A DNA stretch of 64,000 bases from Microvelia longipes. Its lineage: Eukaryota; Arthropoda; Insecta; Hemiptera; Veliidae. Below the pieces are notes generated by a model. It worked only from the letters and a program-made list of their open reading frames with translations, was not told where the DNA came from and ran no database searches. Made by a program: the position numbers and the translations under genes. This document shows positions 1-12,169 of the stretch, one piece after another; position 1 is the stretch's first letter, and each line of letters starts with the position of its first letter. The stretch lies in contig JACMZG010001911.1 in NCBI GenBank assembly GCA_018340805.1, positions 30,873,727 to 30,937,726 on the forward strand, in the 5' to 3' direction.

Positions 1-2198
1 ACCATACTTCGTGATTACTGAAACAAATATATATATTTAATACATTTTACGTCTAATGTAGAGACCCTGATGGTTCCAAGGAAAATATTTTAAATATTAA
101 CTTATAAAACCTTCAAAAATAGCAAGGTTACGTTAAAAATTGGTTTATGATGGGTCATTCAAAAGGTTACAACCGAAAGCTTAATTCGTGAAACTCACAC
201 TACGTATTACACTAATAATTATTTTAATCCTCTAAATGTTTTAACAAAACTATCATTAATCCAAGTACACTCAAATTTAAAAAGACACTTTTGCAATAAT
301 AATGACATGGCATGCTGCTTTCTGTTCATTATTTTATGCCTGAATTCATTATTTTATTTTGGTGAAGCTTTTTACCTAATACCAAGATATAGATAGTAGA
401 TAGTAATTAGGGAAAGGTGATAGATCACCTAGCAAGTAGGCCACGTTGTTGGGTCCTTTTTGCTGACTCCCTTAGATAGAAGATTGTGTTCTACACCTTA
501 TGAGTCCTAGTGCTGGCATTTTATGTCTAATCCACAGAAGAGCCGTGACTTTACTCTAAGTTCTCTAGCTTCAACTAGACACAACACGTGCCCCACTGCC
601 AGATCAGGCTTTCCTACTCTTGAAACCATAAGGCAGAAAAAATATTGCCTAAACCCAAGTTCATTTAGAGTTAAGGATCTTTTTCGAGTACCTGACATCG
701 CTCAGGCTCGGAGCCCCCGGCCCTTTCAAATGACGGCACGTGAAAGGATTTTCATCCCTTCCATGAAATCCTACAGGTCCCGACCGGGATTGAACCCGGA
801 CTATCTGGGTGGCATTACATCACTATATCTCCATTAGCACAGCACCACAGCACTAACCATTATATCACCGGGACCCCTGTGCAAATCTCTGTTACATTCT
901 TTGTGGTTGTGGGTTTACCAAAACATGAAAACCTAGTTTAACTCGTGACCTTGTGTCATCTGCCTTTATTAAATTCTAATTTTAAGTACAGAGAACCCAA
1001 AATGTCTGGAGAAGAGAGCGTGACACCGCTTGCTGCTGTGTTTGTTAATAATTAACTAACAAAACTATCAGTTATTAAAATTGATTGATTTTGGTCTTTT
1101 AGTTTAAAATCAATGATGATCCGAGTTTTAAATATTAATTGAGCTCTACCTCTAAAATTATTAATCTTGTTTCGATTTTTAATCGTAGCTTCCGTTAGTA
1201 ATGTTAAAAGTTAGTTTAATGCAATTAAAATCCAATTTAGATATTTATGCTTATAAGAGATGAGCCAAGTGAAATTAGAAAGAAATTACTTATTCATTTA
1301 CAAAATGGCTGCGCGTGCTTGAAGAATCTACTACAGTTGGCACTACTTGTCAAAGAGACTAATACTTAGAGGGAGTACTTAGGTTGAATAACACAGTGGG
1401 GTCCAGACAGTTTCCAGTGGATACCATAACGGTACTTACTTGTAATAGGTCTCCCTAAAGGACGAATAGAGACTTCTACCCCTTTAAAACTCTCATCTTC
1501 AGTAACTTTATAGCATTTATGCGATTGATAATAATTACAACTTATTTTAAATTCAATTTACGAAATTTAAAGCAAAATGACCGAAAAATAATGTTATATT
1601 TACGAGACATTGTAATTATTATGTACAATCAATCAATTACGTCACCAATGTAATGTTATGGTATCACGCTACAGGGGATGATAAGAGCTATTGTATCCTC
1701 CCTCTAAGTCAAGGAACTTAAATAAAGGGGAAGGCCTTCTCAGCTTACTCTACTCTACTAAATCCTTCCTATCGTCAGGTCATAGATATGTCAAGTAAAA
1801 TTTTAGTTCTTTATTATTTTAGAGTAACTGTAAATATTTAATGTTATTCTTACCTTAGATAAGATTATTAAGTTATGTAGCCTATGTATAAAACAATACT
1901 AGAATTAAAGTCTGTTGACATTAAGCGAGTTAGATCTTAAAAGTAAAAAGCACATACTTTATACGTTCCTCCAATATTTTTAAACTCTATATATGGGAAA
2001 AGTTTTCCTTGAAAACGGAGGCGACACTTTTTTGCCTTTATGCTCTCACTGTGCTAATCCAGGAATATTCATATCTAATAGCAAGTATCTAGAGTAGCTA
2101 ATCTTTCCATTCCTTATTTAACTTCAGGTAAATATAACCAGTTAATTTTATTGGTTGGTCGACATCAAGCATAACTTAGTAAATTTATTAATACCAAC
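1..2198. other. Non-coding flank; putative last intron of the SLC5-like gene
   Basis: AT-rich sequence with no exon I can support. Apart from a tRNA-like element on the minus strand at about 790-879 I see nothing recognisable. It probably lies inside the intron leading to the missing last exon(s) of the transporter. Confidence 0.5.
786..879 (-). repeat. tRNA-derived SINE head or tRNA-like pseudogene
   Basis: Read on the minus strand, a GGTCCCG end is complementary to a CGGGACC end about 95 nt later. A B-box-like GGTTCAATCC (one base short of the tRNA consensus) sits in a CCGGG/CCCGG stem. An A-box-like GATATAATGGTTAG is followed about 30 nt later by a second similar block, GATATAGTGATG, as if the D-arm were duplicated. 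At about 95 nt with an extra arm and a shortened T-loop it is not a functional tRNA; a tRNA-derived SINE is likelier. Confidence 0.5.
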
Positions 2199-2440
2199 CT
2201 CATTATGTCATCGGTGTCAACTACGTAAGTAAGATTTCCAGGACATCTGTCAATTGCTAACGGTTTATTAGTCGGTGTAATTTGATTTAACTGCGCTCCA
2301 GTAGCGATAGTAGCAACACAAGCTAGACTGATTAAAGAACCAAAAACAGCGCCTCTAGTGTTACTCCAAGGAACTACCATGCCGAGAGCAAACAATCCCA
2401 GTGTGATTCCTCCAGTGATTCCGTTGAAACTCAAAGCTAT
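2199..2440 (-). CDS. SLC5-like gene, exon 7 (residues 416-495)
   Basis: Acceptor TTATTTTCAG, donor AG|GTTGGT. Encodes [20 protein letters not shown] and [11 protein letters not shown], the usual span plus Asn-Thr-(R/P)-Gly turn of SLC5 proteins. An Asn-Leu-Thr sequence gives a possible extracellular glycosylation site. The downstream exon lies beyond position 1. Confidence 0.9.
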
Positions 2441-5400
2441 CTGAAAATAAAATACAAAATGTTATATTTGTATTGTTATTTGAAGAAAATTGTGAACTAC
2501 AGCTTCGATATGAGAAAATATAAACAAGTTCTGAGAATAACACAATTGATAGTAATAAAATTTTAACGATCAAGTTCGCTTTATTTTTAAAGATTATTCT
2601 CCAGCTACAAACGCCTCAGGTATAAGCTAATTTGAAGCATTTTCAGCGCGAATTATTTTGGCAAAACATCAAATCTCATACGTTTATTGAATTTAAAACA
2701 AATATGGTCTGGCTTGCTGGTCGTGATCAAATAAGCACTCGATTTAGACACCGGAAGTGCGGGTTTCGCAGCCTGGGCTATGATCTAAGTTTATTTGAAA
2801 AGTATTTGTTTAAAAAAGATATTGTCAACTTTAATTAATTCTTAGAGAATAGTAGATTGAACCCACATGAAGTTGCTCCCGCAGGGTAAATACCCTGATG
2901 GGTTGTAAGACTCTAAAACGGGCATTTTATTTTTATTTTATTGCTACGCATTTTGCCCTTAAAAATTCTTCCACTGAGGAATCCAAACGCCAGAAACCGA
3001 TTTATAATTTGCTGTTATCTATTGAAAGAATTTTGCTTTTTATAGACCATTTTAAAGAGAGAGATGTACTGATAAGAAATTATTGTATACATTGACTTTG
3101 GCGTATTGAATGCGTCAAAATATAAAAGATAGGAAGAAATATGTTTGTAAAGAAATATGTAGATTTATTAAAATAATGTTAGTAAATAAAGAAAGGGTCC
3201 TATATTTATTTTTACTATGAATACTGTAATGAATAGTGAACTTGTCTATTCCCTCTCTTATCTATATGGTACTGTAGAAAAGAAAATATAAATACAGCAT
3301 TTTGAAATGAAAACGCTACCTTTATTGACGAGGTAACAAGAATTAATGACACAACATTACTGTGTTGTTTTCTTTTATCAGTAAAAGGCTTTAATGCTGT
3401 TTGTTAGAAATGTCAGCTTACATTTTCATTACTGTGAGAGCTCTGGTCGCATTTCTCCTTTTCTTATACTTTCCGTTCAGTAAATTCTTTCCCTGTATTA
3501 TGCATGTATTATGGTGTGTACTTTAAATTCAGTAAATATGTTCATAAAGTGAGTAATATGGTTACATTTAGTTACTCATTAATTTTGGCTCTGCTAAATT
3601 GTAAGCTAAATGAGTTTAAAGAATAAATTGTGAGAAAACTCCATTTTTTGAGTATTTGCAAAAATTTCACCGACCGGCCTTTAGGCCAACATCTCATCTC
3701 TGTTATCAGAGAATTCTCAAAATATTAAAATCACCTAATTTATTTAGTGCAGCACATTTTTGTGCTGCAACTCACTTCGCTTGGCCACAAGAAGTAAAAA
3801 CATCCTTCTTACTTCCAGCGGCTGCCATCCAAGAACTGACCACACTTGATGCCGTATTGAAATGGATACAGAATGGTGCCATATGTTATAATTAGATCAT
3901 GTATACTTTTAGTGCACTTCCTTCATAACAGCATTACCTATAAATATGCAATATGAATATAAATATGTACCTGCAGTACGCTACCAAGTTTTTCTACGAC
4001 AAAGACCAGTGCAAAACTTGCCAGTCCAAACCCAACTGAAAGCCATTTTGATATTCCAGGAGCTTTATCATCTGGTATTTTCATATTGAATAATCCCATC
4101 ATTATATCCGTCATACTTACAGCTGCTAATGAATTTATTGCACATGCCACTGTCCTGTAAATAGGAATGACTTTGTAAACGTTGTAAACACCTTGAATGG
4201 TGTTCACTTTTTCGTCTATATTTTCATACGCGCAGCTTTTAAGAATACTATTTAGTCTATAATCCAAATTAACTGAGGACCTCCTCAGTCTAAACAGAAG
4301 GGACCTTAGAACAGTAACTGGACTACTTACCAGTAAGTAGTCCCCTTCACCTCCGAAAACATCTCCATACCATTGGTATCTTTAAGGACAACCCAGTGTG
4401 TAGACTGTGAATCGGAAACCGAAACTGCATCTCACATACTTCTGAGATGTGAAGCCATAGCCTTTCAAAGGTTTTCCAACTTTGGTAGCAGCATTCTAAC
4501 CAAGTTTGACTCTACCAATGAATCACTGGTCAAAAAGATCCTAGACCTAGTCTGGGGAAAAGGATTATTCTGACCTGGACCAATTGAGGGGATTGTACAA
4601 AAGACTGGTCGCAGTGAAAATGAGGGATGGGGTCTATCCTCGACTCCAACCCCAATCATCAATAATAATAATAAAAATAATCCACATTGCTATCAAAGGC
4701 TTCCATAATTAATATCTTGACTCTTGAAATATGTTAATTGAAACCAGTAAGTAGCCCATTACAACGTACTTGGTTGATGCTGTATTATATATTGGAAGCA
4801 TAACCAAGAAACTAGAGGACATTCTCTACCGGTCGTTGTTCTCTTTTATTTGGTTCTTGTTCTACAAAAATAAGATTGTTTTTCATTTTGAAATTCGCTA
4901 AAAACTCATTCCGTGTCCAAACTGCATCATTTTATTCCTGGCTTTTAGTTTAGCAAAAAGTTTTGTTGTAATCTTATTCACAGAACAATATAATTGGTAG
5001 AAACTATTGTTTAAATTACCCTAATGAAGCAGCGAATATCCCTGCCACAAACAATCCAGGCAATCCTACAAAGTGCCCCAATGTTTTCATGACATAAAGC
5101 GGTAATATTTCATCTTGCGAGTGTATTTGTTGCTGAGTGAATGGATCACATCCTTTGTACTCCGAGAAAACAACCATGCCGGTGTAAAAGTTTATTGTGA
5201 ATATTAGGATCAGTCCTATACAGCTTGTCCATAAGGCTCTGCAAAGTAAAAATTAAATAAAGACACCTTCAATTATGTAAAATGTTTAATTTTGGCGACC
5301 AAAAGTTTTCTTAAACTTATGCAAAGTTTAGTCGTGCTTACAAACTTGGATGATTGCTCTTAAAGTTTGCGATTTTGAGAGTAAACTTGGTTGTGTAAGA

Positions 5401-8400
5401 ATGAAGTTTTAGTGGTTGTATTTAACGCTTTATGGTCTAATGAAATAAAATTTAAAATAAAACTGAAGAACTTCTTTACAACCCTGTTTATTTTGGTAAT
5501 AAAGAAATGCAAATCATAGCCTAAGATTGTAAAGATCTTTCGGAAGAGACCGCAGCTTAGTAGATACTGTCAGTTCTGTTTTGTAGACGCGTTGTGTTTT
5601 TATCTATGATGTCTTACAACCCTGAACCTGAAGATGGAAACGAAGCGTCGGATTAAACATCTATATCTATACGGTAGGTCAATAAAATACAAGAAGTACA
5701 AAATATTTTTAAACAATATATCTTACTTTCTTGCTTGGGATAATCTGCTGACTGAAAGATACTTTTGAATAGTTGATTGATTAGAGCAGAACATAGTTGT
5801 CCAATAAAATGTCCCTCCAATAACAACAGACCAGAATGTATGACGTTCAGTTATATCAGTGTCAAAACTAGAAAACCAAATTAAAAGGTAAAGATGAAAA
5901 TTATTGTAAATTTACGTAGCATGGAGGCTTATATCCAGAATATAGTTAAAACAACATGGAGGTTTATATCCAGGATATAGTTAATACAACATGGAGGTTT
6001 ATATCTAGAATAGTTGAAACAACATGGAGGTTTATATCCAGAATATAGTTAATACAACATGGAGGTTTATATCTAGAATAGTTGAAACAACATGGAGGTT
6101 TATATCCAGAATATAGTTAATACACATGGAGGTTTATATCCATATAGTTAATACAACATGGAGGTTTATATCTAGAATAGTTGAAACAACATGGAGACCT
6201 CAAAGTTTCTTAGAAGTGACTTATTGACAAATCTTGACCAGAAGTATCTCTAAAGATTTAAAAAAAAATGTTTTGAATTTTTTGGGATCACTAAACAATT
6301 AGTCGCCCAATGATTTGGACCATTTTTGTTACTTCTGATGAGAAGTTGCAAACTGGAGTTGACTAGAAGTACATTCTAGCCAAGAAAGCTTATGAAATGT
6401 GCGTATATGGTCAATTATACTACCGTTTATTTACGTTAAAATTTAATAAACGCATACATGTATTGAATAATTATTACATACTTAGCATGAATTCGTTTTT
6501 ACTTTCTCGAATAGCCCTTAGGCACAAGAAATTGGTCATGATTTATCTTCATTTGATTATTTTATTTAATAAATTGTTAATACTACCATGGAAACAAAAC
6601 TTATAGTAAAGCTTTACTTACTTGAACAGTTCAAAGCGTTCTGAATCCAGGCTGTCTCTTAATATTTGATTAAATCCTCCAGCTTTGTAATTACCAAGTA
6701 ACATGACAACAACAATAGCTACTAAGAGCAACGATGCTTGGAATGTATCCGCAATTATAACTGCTTTCATTCCTCCTTGTGATGCGTAGAATATGCAAAC
6801 TAAATACACTACGGCTACTGCTAGATAGACTGATATCCCTGTCACGTGGGACAGAGCTAGAGCAGGAGCGAACACAGCCACGCTGGTGTAGAGAGTCATT
6901 TGAACCAGGTAAAGAATAGAGCCTAAATATCTTATATACCTATGAAACCTGAAACAAAAGTTTAATCTTATTATTAAAAGCGTGATATTAGAAGTTGTTA
7001 ATTGTAATAGATTAACATAGGAATCGATCTTTGTTAGTTCTGTTAAAATCATGCCTTCGTAAACAATTAAAAATAAAAACTATGTAATTGGAATCGATCT
7101 TTGTATAGTTCTGTTAAAATCATGCCTTCGTAAACAATTAAAAATAAAAACTATGTAATTGGAATCAATCTTTGTATGGTTATGTTAAAAGTATGTCATC
7201 GTAAACAATTAAAAAAAATATATGTAATAGGAATCGATCTTTGTATGGTTCTGTTAAACGTATGCCTTCATAAACAATTAAAAAAAAAACTATTAATAGG
7301 AATCGATTTTGTATGGTTCTGTTAAAATTATGCCTTCATAAACAATGAAAATAAATACTAAGTTACAGGAATCAATCTTTGTATAGTTCTGTTAAAATCA
7401 AACAATAAAAAATAAATACTAAGTTATAGGAATCGACCTTTGGATAGTATTGTTATATGCCTTCATAAACAATCTAAAATAAATAAGTAATTGGAATCAA
7501 TCTTTATTTAGTTCTGTTTAAATTATGCCAACTGGTGGGTAAAGTAAATAAATAAATAAAAATTCCAAATAAATATATCAACAAGTACGAACTGCTGCAA
7601 TTAAATATTTAATAACTATTTATTGTTATTCGCTGTACTAATGCTTACCTGTGCTCTAGGTATTCATAGCTACTTGTTAGCTGTAGTTTCATAAATACTG
7701 GCAGAAATACATGCGACGTAATAAAACCGACGATAATAAATGGTATGCAAATCATCCAAAATTGGTTACCATGGAAATACATTTCAGAGGGATTTCCAAG
7801 TAGTTCGATAGCTGTGATGAACCTGAAATTTGTTATGAAAATCATTAAATAAGATTTTTTTGATGATTTTGATTAGATTAATAAGTTTATCACAAAGAAA
7901 TAGTGGCGCTTAACTATGAAAGTCAATATACTCTTATAGTTTTCTCCATTTATAGTTATAAATAAATTTTCAGTTCCTTGAAAAGTTAGTACATTCAATA
8001 GTAGGTTAGGTCAGGTAAGTCACTGCTTGCCTGGGGCTGCCGGATAAGAAACTATTGGTAAAATTTGTTAAACAGAAATTATTTGAAAAAACGTATTTAT
8101 TTTCGTGATCAGGGACATTTGAAACGGATTTTGGTCATGGTCAGAGGCGCTATGACGCCTTTCCCGTTATGGAATTTTTCCAAAGGAAATTCTTTGAGAA
8201 ATTGTCTGAATTCTTTATTGAAATACCTGATCTCTTTACATCATAATCTCTTATCCAAAATGTTTGTGTATTATCATACAATTTTAACAAACTATACTCA
8301 CCCAGCGGCCAATGATAAGGCAGTGGGTAAAGTTGACATAGTACCTCCTGCCAATAAGAAATCTTGTCCAGATTTCGCTGCTGGTGAAAACCATCCATAG

Positions 8401-8501
8401 AATAATCCAATACTTGAAGATATTATTAGCATAAACGCAAGAACAGTATAATCTGTCCAGCTGAAGTCCTCGTTTTCAACCATTACAATCTGCTCCATCA
8501 T
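2199..8501 (-). CDS. SLC5-family sodium:solute symporter (SMCT/SMVT-like), 3' end outside window
   Basis: Seven coding exons on the minus strand join in frame: 8501-8302, 7822-7649, 6948-6622, 5867-5727, 5238-5020, 4154-3971 and 2440-2199 (intron phases 2,2,2,2,2,0,2), giving 495 codons. Seen: repeated hydrophobic segments and SLC5 landmarks, namely [20 protein letters not shown] after the first membrane segment, [27 protein letters not shown], the QSTIQKYLS motif, and GLPGLFVAG followed by [13 protein letters not shown]. These are the signatures of Na+-coupled plasma-membrane transporters of the monocarboxylate/multivitamin group (SLC5A5/6/8/12-like). The substrate cannot be read from the sequence. 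Family members are about 580-620 aa, so roughly 100 C-terminal residues are missing: the last exon ends in a donor (AG|GTTGGT) 2.2 kb from the window edge and no further exon is visible. The start is the first of two tandem ATGs, one base inside an acceptor (TTTACAG), so there is probably an upstream 5'UTR exon. Introns carry minisatellites and a LINE end. Confidence 0.93.
3645..3846 (-). repeat. 5S-rRNA-like short repeat (SINE3-like)
   Basis: On the minus strand GTGGTCAGTTCTTGGATGG followed by CAGCCGCTGG resembles the internal control region of 5S rRNA. Downstream, AAGCGAAGTGAG and a TGCAGCAC/GTGCTGCA hairpin follow. It lies about 100 bp from SLC5-like exon 6, in the following intron. Confidence 0.45.
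3971..4154 (-). CDS. SLC5-like gene, exon 6 (residues 354-415)
   Basis: Acceptor ATTTACAG, donor CTGCAG|GTACAT (phase 0). Begins [18 protein letters not shown], matching the Ser/Thr-rich sodium-binding helix region of the family, followed by a further span. Confidence 0.9.
4270..4682 (+). mobile_element. 3' end of a non-LTR retrotransposon (I/Jockey-R1-like ORF2 tail)
   Basis: The plus strand reads [15 protein letters not shown], then after one frameshift near 4,400 a [18 protein letters not shown] segment followed by a [12 protein letters not shown] stretch. This C-x2-C...H-x4-C zinc-knuckle ending is characteristic of the ORF2 C-terminus in I/Jockey/R1-type LINEs. The element ends in an (AAT)n AATAATAATAATAAAA tail at about 4,662-4,680, typical of LINE 3' tails. 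It is 5'-truncated, frameshifted and antisense to the transporter gene in whose intron it sits. Confidence 0.7.
5020..5238 (-). CDS. SLC5-like gene, exon 5 (residues 281-353)
   Basis: Acceptor ACTTTGCAG, donor TTAGG|GTAATT. One membrane span, then a polar loop with [20 protein letters not shown], then the [16 protein letters not shown] segment that precedes the sodium-site helix in SLC5 proteins. Confidence 0.88.
5628..5651 (+). ncRNA. Degenerate Penelope-type hammerhead-like motif
   Basis: CTGAAGATGGAAACGAAGCG followed by TCGG; flanking text (CTATGATGTC, CCTGAA) matches the copies at 51.97 and 54.36 kb. The stem II region is collapsed, so it is a relic. Confidence 0.4.
5727..5867 (-). CDS. 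SLC5-like gene, exon 4 (residues 234-280)
   Basis: Acceptor TTTTCTAG, donor AA|GTAAGA. Contains [19 protein letters not shown], the Asn-Gln...Gln-(K/R)-Tyr-Leu-Ser signature of the family. Too short to appear as a long open frame, but both splice sites and the frame fit its neighbours. Confidence 0.88.
5923..6196. repeat. Minisatellite, about 32-36 bp unit, seven to eight copies
   Basis: Tandem units built on CATGGAGGTTTATATC with two alternating endings (CCAGAATATAGTTAATA and TAGAATAGTTGAAAC). Lies in the intron between SLC5-like exons 3 and 4, 56 bp from exon 4. Confidence 0.9.
6622..6948 (-). CDS. SLC5-like gene, exon 3 (residues 125-233)
   Basis: Acceptor GTTTCAG, donor AA|GTAAGT. Three hydrophobic spans with the conserved [17 protein letters not shown] linker between the second and third. 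The exon is the longest in the gene (327 nt). Confidence 0.92.
7018..7533. repeat. Minisatellite, about 70-bp unit, eight copies
   Basis: GGAATCGATCTTTGTATAG recurs at about 7,021, 7,091, 7,162, 7,231, 7,300, 7,369, 7,430 and 7,493, each followed by CTGTTAAAATNATGCCTTC and AAACAATTAAAAA. The period shrinks from about 70 to 61-63 toward the right end by internal deletions. Lies in the intron between SLC5-like exons 2 and 3. Confidence 0.92.
7649..7822 (-). CDS. SLC5-like gene, exon 2 (residues 67-124)
   Basis: Acceptor TTTCAG, donor CACAG|GTAAGC. Encodes the [15 protein letters not shown] region, one membrane span and the SSYEYLEHR loop that is conserved in SLC5 transporters. Confidence 0.9.
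8302..8501 (-). CDS. SLC5-like gene, coding exon 1 (residues 1-66)
   Basis: Short acidic N-terminus, then membrane segment 1 (about residues 17-38) and the family motif [20 protein letters not shown]. Acceptor TTTACAG lies one base upstream of the ATG; the donor is GG|GTGAGT (phase 2). Confidence 0.9.
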
Positions 8502-8874
8502 GCTGTAAATAAAATAAAAAAATAGGCAATTAAATTAAAAAGTTTAATTACGCACTCCCCCAAGCTCTAAGGGCAGATTGTATAGAAATAAGTAGAAGTT
8601 ATAATCCTGAATACAACTCACTTGATGCCATTCTAAATCGCTCTTACCTTATTAAGGTTTCCTGTATTTACTTTTCCGTACCTACTATCGTAGAAGTATA
8701 GTATAGGGAAAGTATCGTTTGTATCTTAAAAATCCGAAGCCGAGATTTCATTATTTATTTATTTTATTTATTTATTATTTATTACATTATTAGTTTATAC
8801 ATACATAACTATAAATAAGTCATAAAGAAATTAGTATTATTTGTTTTAGTCTTTCTTAAAAAAAGGACTAAATT

Positions 8875-8918
8875 CATTCACAGTCAAACCGTCTTAAAAT
8901 ACGGTTTGATTGTGAATG
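8875..8918. repeat. 18-bp near-perfect hairpin, 8-nt spacer
   Basis: Arm CATTCACAGTCAAACCGT is the reverse complement of 8,901-8,918 with one mismatch. Confidence 0.85.
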
Positions 8919-11269
8919 GTTTTTACAAGGATGTCCGTGTCACTACATATCACGCAACCAAAGAATTATATGAAATTCGTAAAAAATTAAAATGTTTACC
9001 GATGTAGTTGAAATTTGGCACTGATGTGCCTCTATAGATGACACACAGATATTGAAATTTTAATTTGCTATTGCCGACCGTTTTAAAGTTATGACTTTTA
9101 ACCATTTGAATTTTGATTGGTTGTTAGTGATTTGAGATTAGGTATATACTTAGAAACTTTAATAAATAAGGAAATTGTAAATGCAATTTTAAATATACGT
9201 TGTTTTTAATTTTAAAGATATTAACGAACATGACTATAATGCGTGTTGCTATACATAAAATTACAGGCTAAACATTTTTACAATTGCCATTCATAATGGA
9301 ATTGTATTTAAGATTGTTGCATTTTACCACTGTCATTCGAATATTAAAAGAAAATGATGTGAAATAAATTTAGTATATTGTATAAATACTATTTTTAAAG
9401 TCAAGGTTGCCAAGTATAATCAAAAATGTTTCCATAAAATAGATTTTTTCTAAGGATAGGTTTTTCTAAAAAGGAGGAAAAATGCACTTTTGCATTAAGG
9501 CAGCGGTCATATGTGTGTGTGTGTATAACATTATTAAGTTAATATTTAAGATATTTACGGTTTATTTTGTTTTTTTACTCACCTCATTTATAAATTTACG
9601 CTACGTTTATTATTGATACCATTTATTTATTTATTATTTATCTTTTGGTTGTTCAATATAATTAAAATTTAATACATATTTATTTTAAAAACTAAGTTTG
9701 CTAAATGTTAAAAGAATTCGTACAAAACTATTCGCCTTCACCTTGGCATTCAAGTACATTAACTCGATAGTTTTTAATTATTAATATCACCAATTTTTAT
9801 TATTATTGATAAATAGTAATCGAATAAAATGTTTGTTTTCTTGTTAATAATGCAAAATCCAATATCCTTTTTAACACTTGAATAAATTAATATAGATTTA
9901 TATTAATGTAATTTAATATACTATTGTAAAACTTTATTTATCTATTATTATCAATCAATGAGCCTTTCTATAAATAAATTTAATTTATTATTCAAATGAT
10001 TTTAGCATTAAAGTTATTTAGTATTTATTATTCTATTTTTTTAACCGATACCATTAAGTCTTATTTTAGAGAATTTTTTTAACAAATGCTTAGTATTATA
10101 ACTTTTTAACAAATTAGGTAAAAAAACAAGTTAGATTTTAAGTAGATAATACAAGAATGAATAGAAATTAAACATTTGATTTGCTTTTTGTTGTAATTAA
10201 TACATTGACAATTTTTACCCCTTCTACAATTTATGTGTAAGTGCTATGAGATATATACTTGAGATGAATTTTGATGATTATGTATGACAGTTAATAGATT
10301 ATTATTAAGACAGTTATTTATAAATTTTGTTATTTTTTTTTCACAAATTTATACTTGTCTTTTCTTTAATAATTATTATTTTATTTGAAATATTTTTCTT
10401 AAAAAAATTATTTAAATTATTATGCTTTAAATAAATTTTAATTTTTCTTTATTTGTTGCTTTAATCCAGATATGACAAGATATGTCTAGCTTAATTTGGT
10501 ATAGATCAGACATACAGACTATTAAACCAAGTGTTAGTTGAACTCACAATAGATTAGTTACAAATGTAATTAGGACTCTTCTTTAAATATACGTAAACAT
10601 CAATATGACAATAGTAAAATTGTTAATCGGTTTTAAATAATTTCTGTATAATTCCTTTTACATAAATTGTGTTTACATAAATGTTAATTTTTTATAAAAT
10701 TAAAAATAATATTTTTCCTAAAAATCAATATTTTTGAGTAAAATGAAGTAATTACAAAATTTTCTTAATTTTTAAAATAATCTATTATAGAGAAACATAT
10801 AAAAAAACGTTTGTATCATAATATTATCTTATTATGCTAAAAAAAAATTCTGGAATAAAAAATAAAGGTGTCACTGTCCTTAAAAAAAATAGCTGCAAAT
10901 GGTGCTATTATTCGCGTGGTTAGTGAATGTAACCTTGCTATTAATCATCATTTAACATTAATTATGTTGTACGTAATGTATATATGTTCATTAGTAGCTA
11001 GCTTGAGCGTAATTATGCAACATAGAGTTTAAAAGGTCTTTAGTTTTATTATTTTATTTTTAATTATTAAGTATAATATATTATTTAGATATGTTATAAC
11101 TTGATTAATGTAACATTTGTACCACAATAGTTATATTAGTTTGGGTAAGAGTAGTCATCTGTAGGATTATTATTGAATAATATTTGTTTTATTTAATTCT
11201 TCTGTTATTAAATAAAATAATACGTTTGTTTTGTTAATTACTTCCTCTTGCATTTTATTTTTTACATTT
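8919..11269. other. AT-rich gene-free stretch
   Basis: No ORF, RNA gene or clear repeat family that I can support. A short block at about 8,990-9,060 (CGATGTAGTTGAAATTTGGCA) weakly recalls the dispersed repeat described at 14.99 kb. The rest is A/T-rich sequence with short homopolymers. Confidence 0.5.
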
Positions 11270-11321
11270 AATTTAAGCGAATTTTCTTTGGAAAAAACTC
11301 GCTAAAGAGATGGATTGTGTG

Positions 11322-11529
11322 GAGGGGGGGGGGGGGGCTCCTGGAAGTATGCCCAAAATCAGTTTAGGGATTCCTATTCCCTAAAAATATGTTCTTGGAA
11401 AGATTCAAAAGACAAGAACAACTATTGTAGAACAAATTGTAAGGCCTATAATAAAACACTGAATTGAAGTGAAAAACTTAATTATTTATATATACATACA
11501 TACTAAATATATATAATATATATATATAT

Positions 11530-11576
<47 letters not shown>

Positions 11577-11578
11577 TT
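11322..11578. repeat. G-run, repeat shared with 13.2 kb, and (TA)n array
   Basis: A run of about 14 G, then unique text including AAAGACAAGAACAACTATTG, then TTATTTATATATACATAC and a TA array (about 11,500-11,572). The same order, with a similar AAGACAAGATCAACTATTG block, recurs at 13.19-13.52 kb. Confidence 0.7.
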
Positions 11579-11755
11579 CGTCGTGTTTTCCATTTTAAAT
11601 TATCGCATGCTCCACTGTAGTACTACATGTGCTCATTGCTTTAAAACAAAAACTGAAAAAGAACTGCTTTAAAACTGCTTAGCTCGCCGTAATTTTCTAA
11701 GTAGCAGTAAAAAAGTTATGAGGCTTTGGTTAGAATAAATAAAAGCAACATTTAA

Positions 11756-11786
11756 GCTTTCGAGCGTATGATTAGGTCTTCATCAG
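11756..11786 (-). ncRNA. Penelope-type hammerhead-like motif
   Basis: Minus strand reads CTGATGAAGACCTAATCAT, then ACGCTCGAAAGCTT. This has the CUGAUGA-stem-CGAAA order of hammerhead cores, followed by AT-rich sequence. Stem II complementarity is poor (GACC against ACGC), so activity is doubtful. Confidence 0.45.
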
Positions 11787-12009
11787 AAAGTGTTATAATT
11801 TGTCGACACGAAAATGGTACTATTTATGTTTTTTAAAGCGCTGAATACCATGAACCTGGTCCCAAATTGATAAGACCACTCTAAGTGACCAAAAAGTCGA
11901 AAAAACGAGAAAAATATTAAAAAAATAAAATAACATTCAGTTAAAAAATATTTTGAGTAAGGTGTCGTGTTCGATGCTCATTTTGGGAGCTGAATTTATT
12001 AAAATTAGT

Positions 12010-12078
12010 CCGAAGGCGATAAGGCTACTCAAAGCTAGAGTTCCCGGGTTCGAATCTTGGCACCGGTGCACTTTTTTT
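12010..12078 (+). repeat. tRNA-like B box followed by T8 (pol III relic)
   Basis: A perfect B box GGTTCGAATC lies in a CCGGG/CTTGG T-arm-like stem, followed within 20 bp by T8, a pol III terminator. No complementary 5' acceptor strand can be found, so this is a tRNA-like or SINE relic and not a working tRNA. Confidence 0.4.
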
Positions 12079-12139
12079 TATCGTCTTTTTTGCAGGATTT
12101 AAGTTTATAACTTCAAAATAATTATGTCGCGGACCTCGC

Positions 12140-12169
12140 GGGTTTACAAAATAATTATTTTGTAAACCC
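12140..12169. repeat. Perfect 30-nt palindrome
   Basis: GGGTTTACAAAATAA is followed directly by its exact reverse complement, with no spacer. Confidence 0.95.

Noticed and set aside
786..879. Functional tRNA on the minus strand
   Set aside because: Acceptor ends pair, but the body is about 20 nt too long, the T-loop is one base short and no anticodon arm folds.
5923..7533. CRISPR or regulatory array in the transporter introns
   Set aside because: Contiguous tandem units without spacers; ordinary minisatellites.
12010..12078. Functional tRNA gene
   Set aside because: The B box and T-run are good, but no 5' acceptor strand complementary to CACCGGT exists at the right distance; kept only as a tRNA-like relic.
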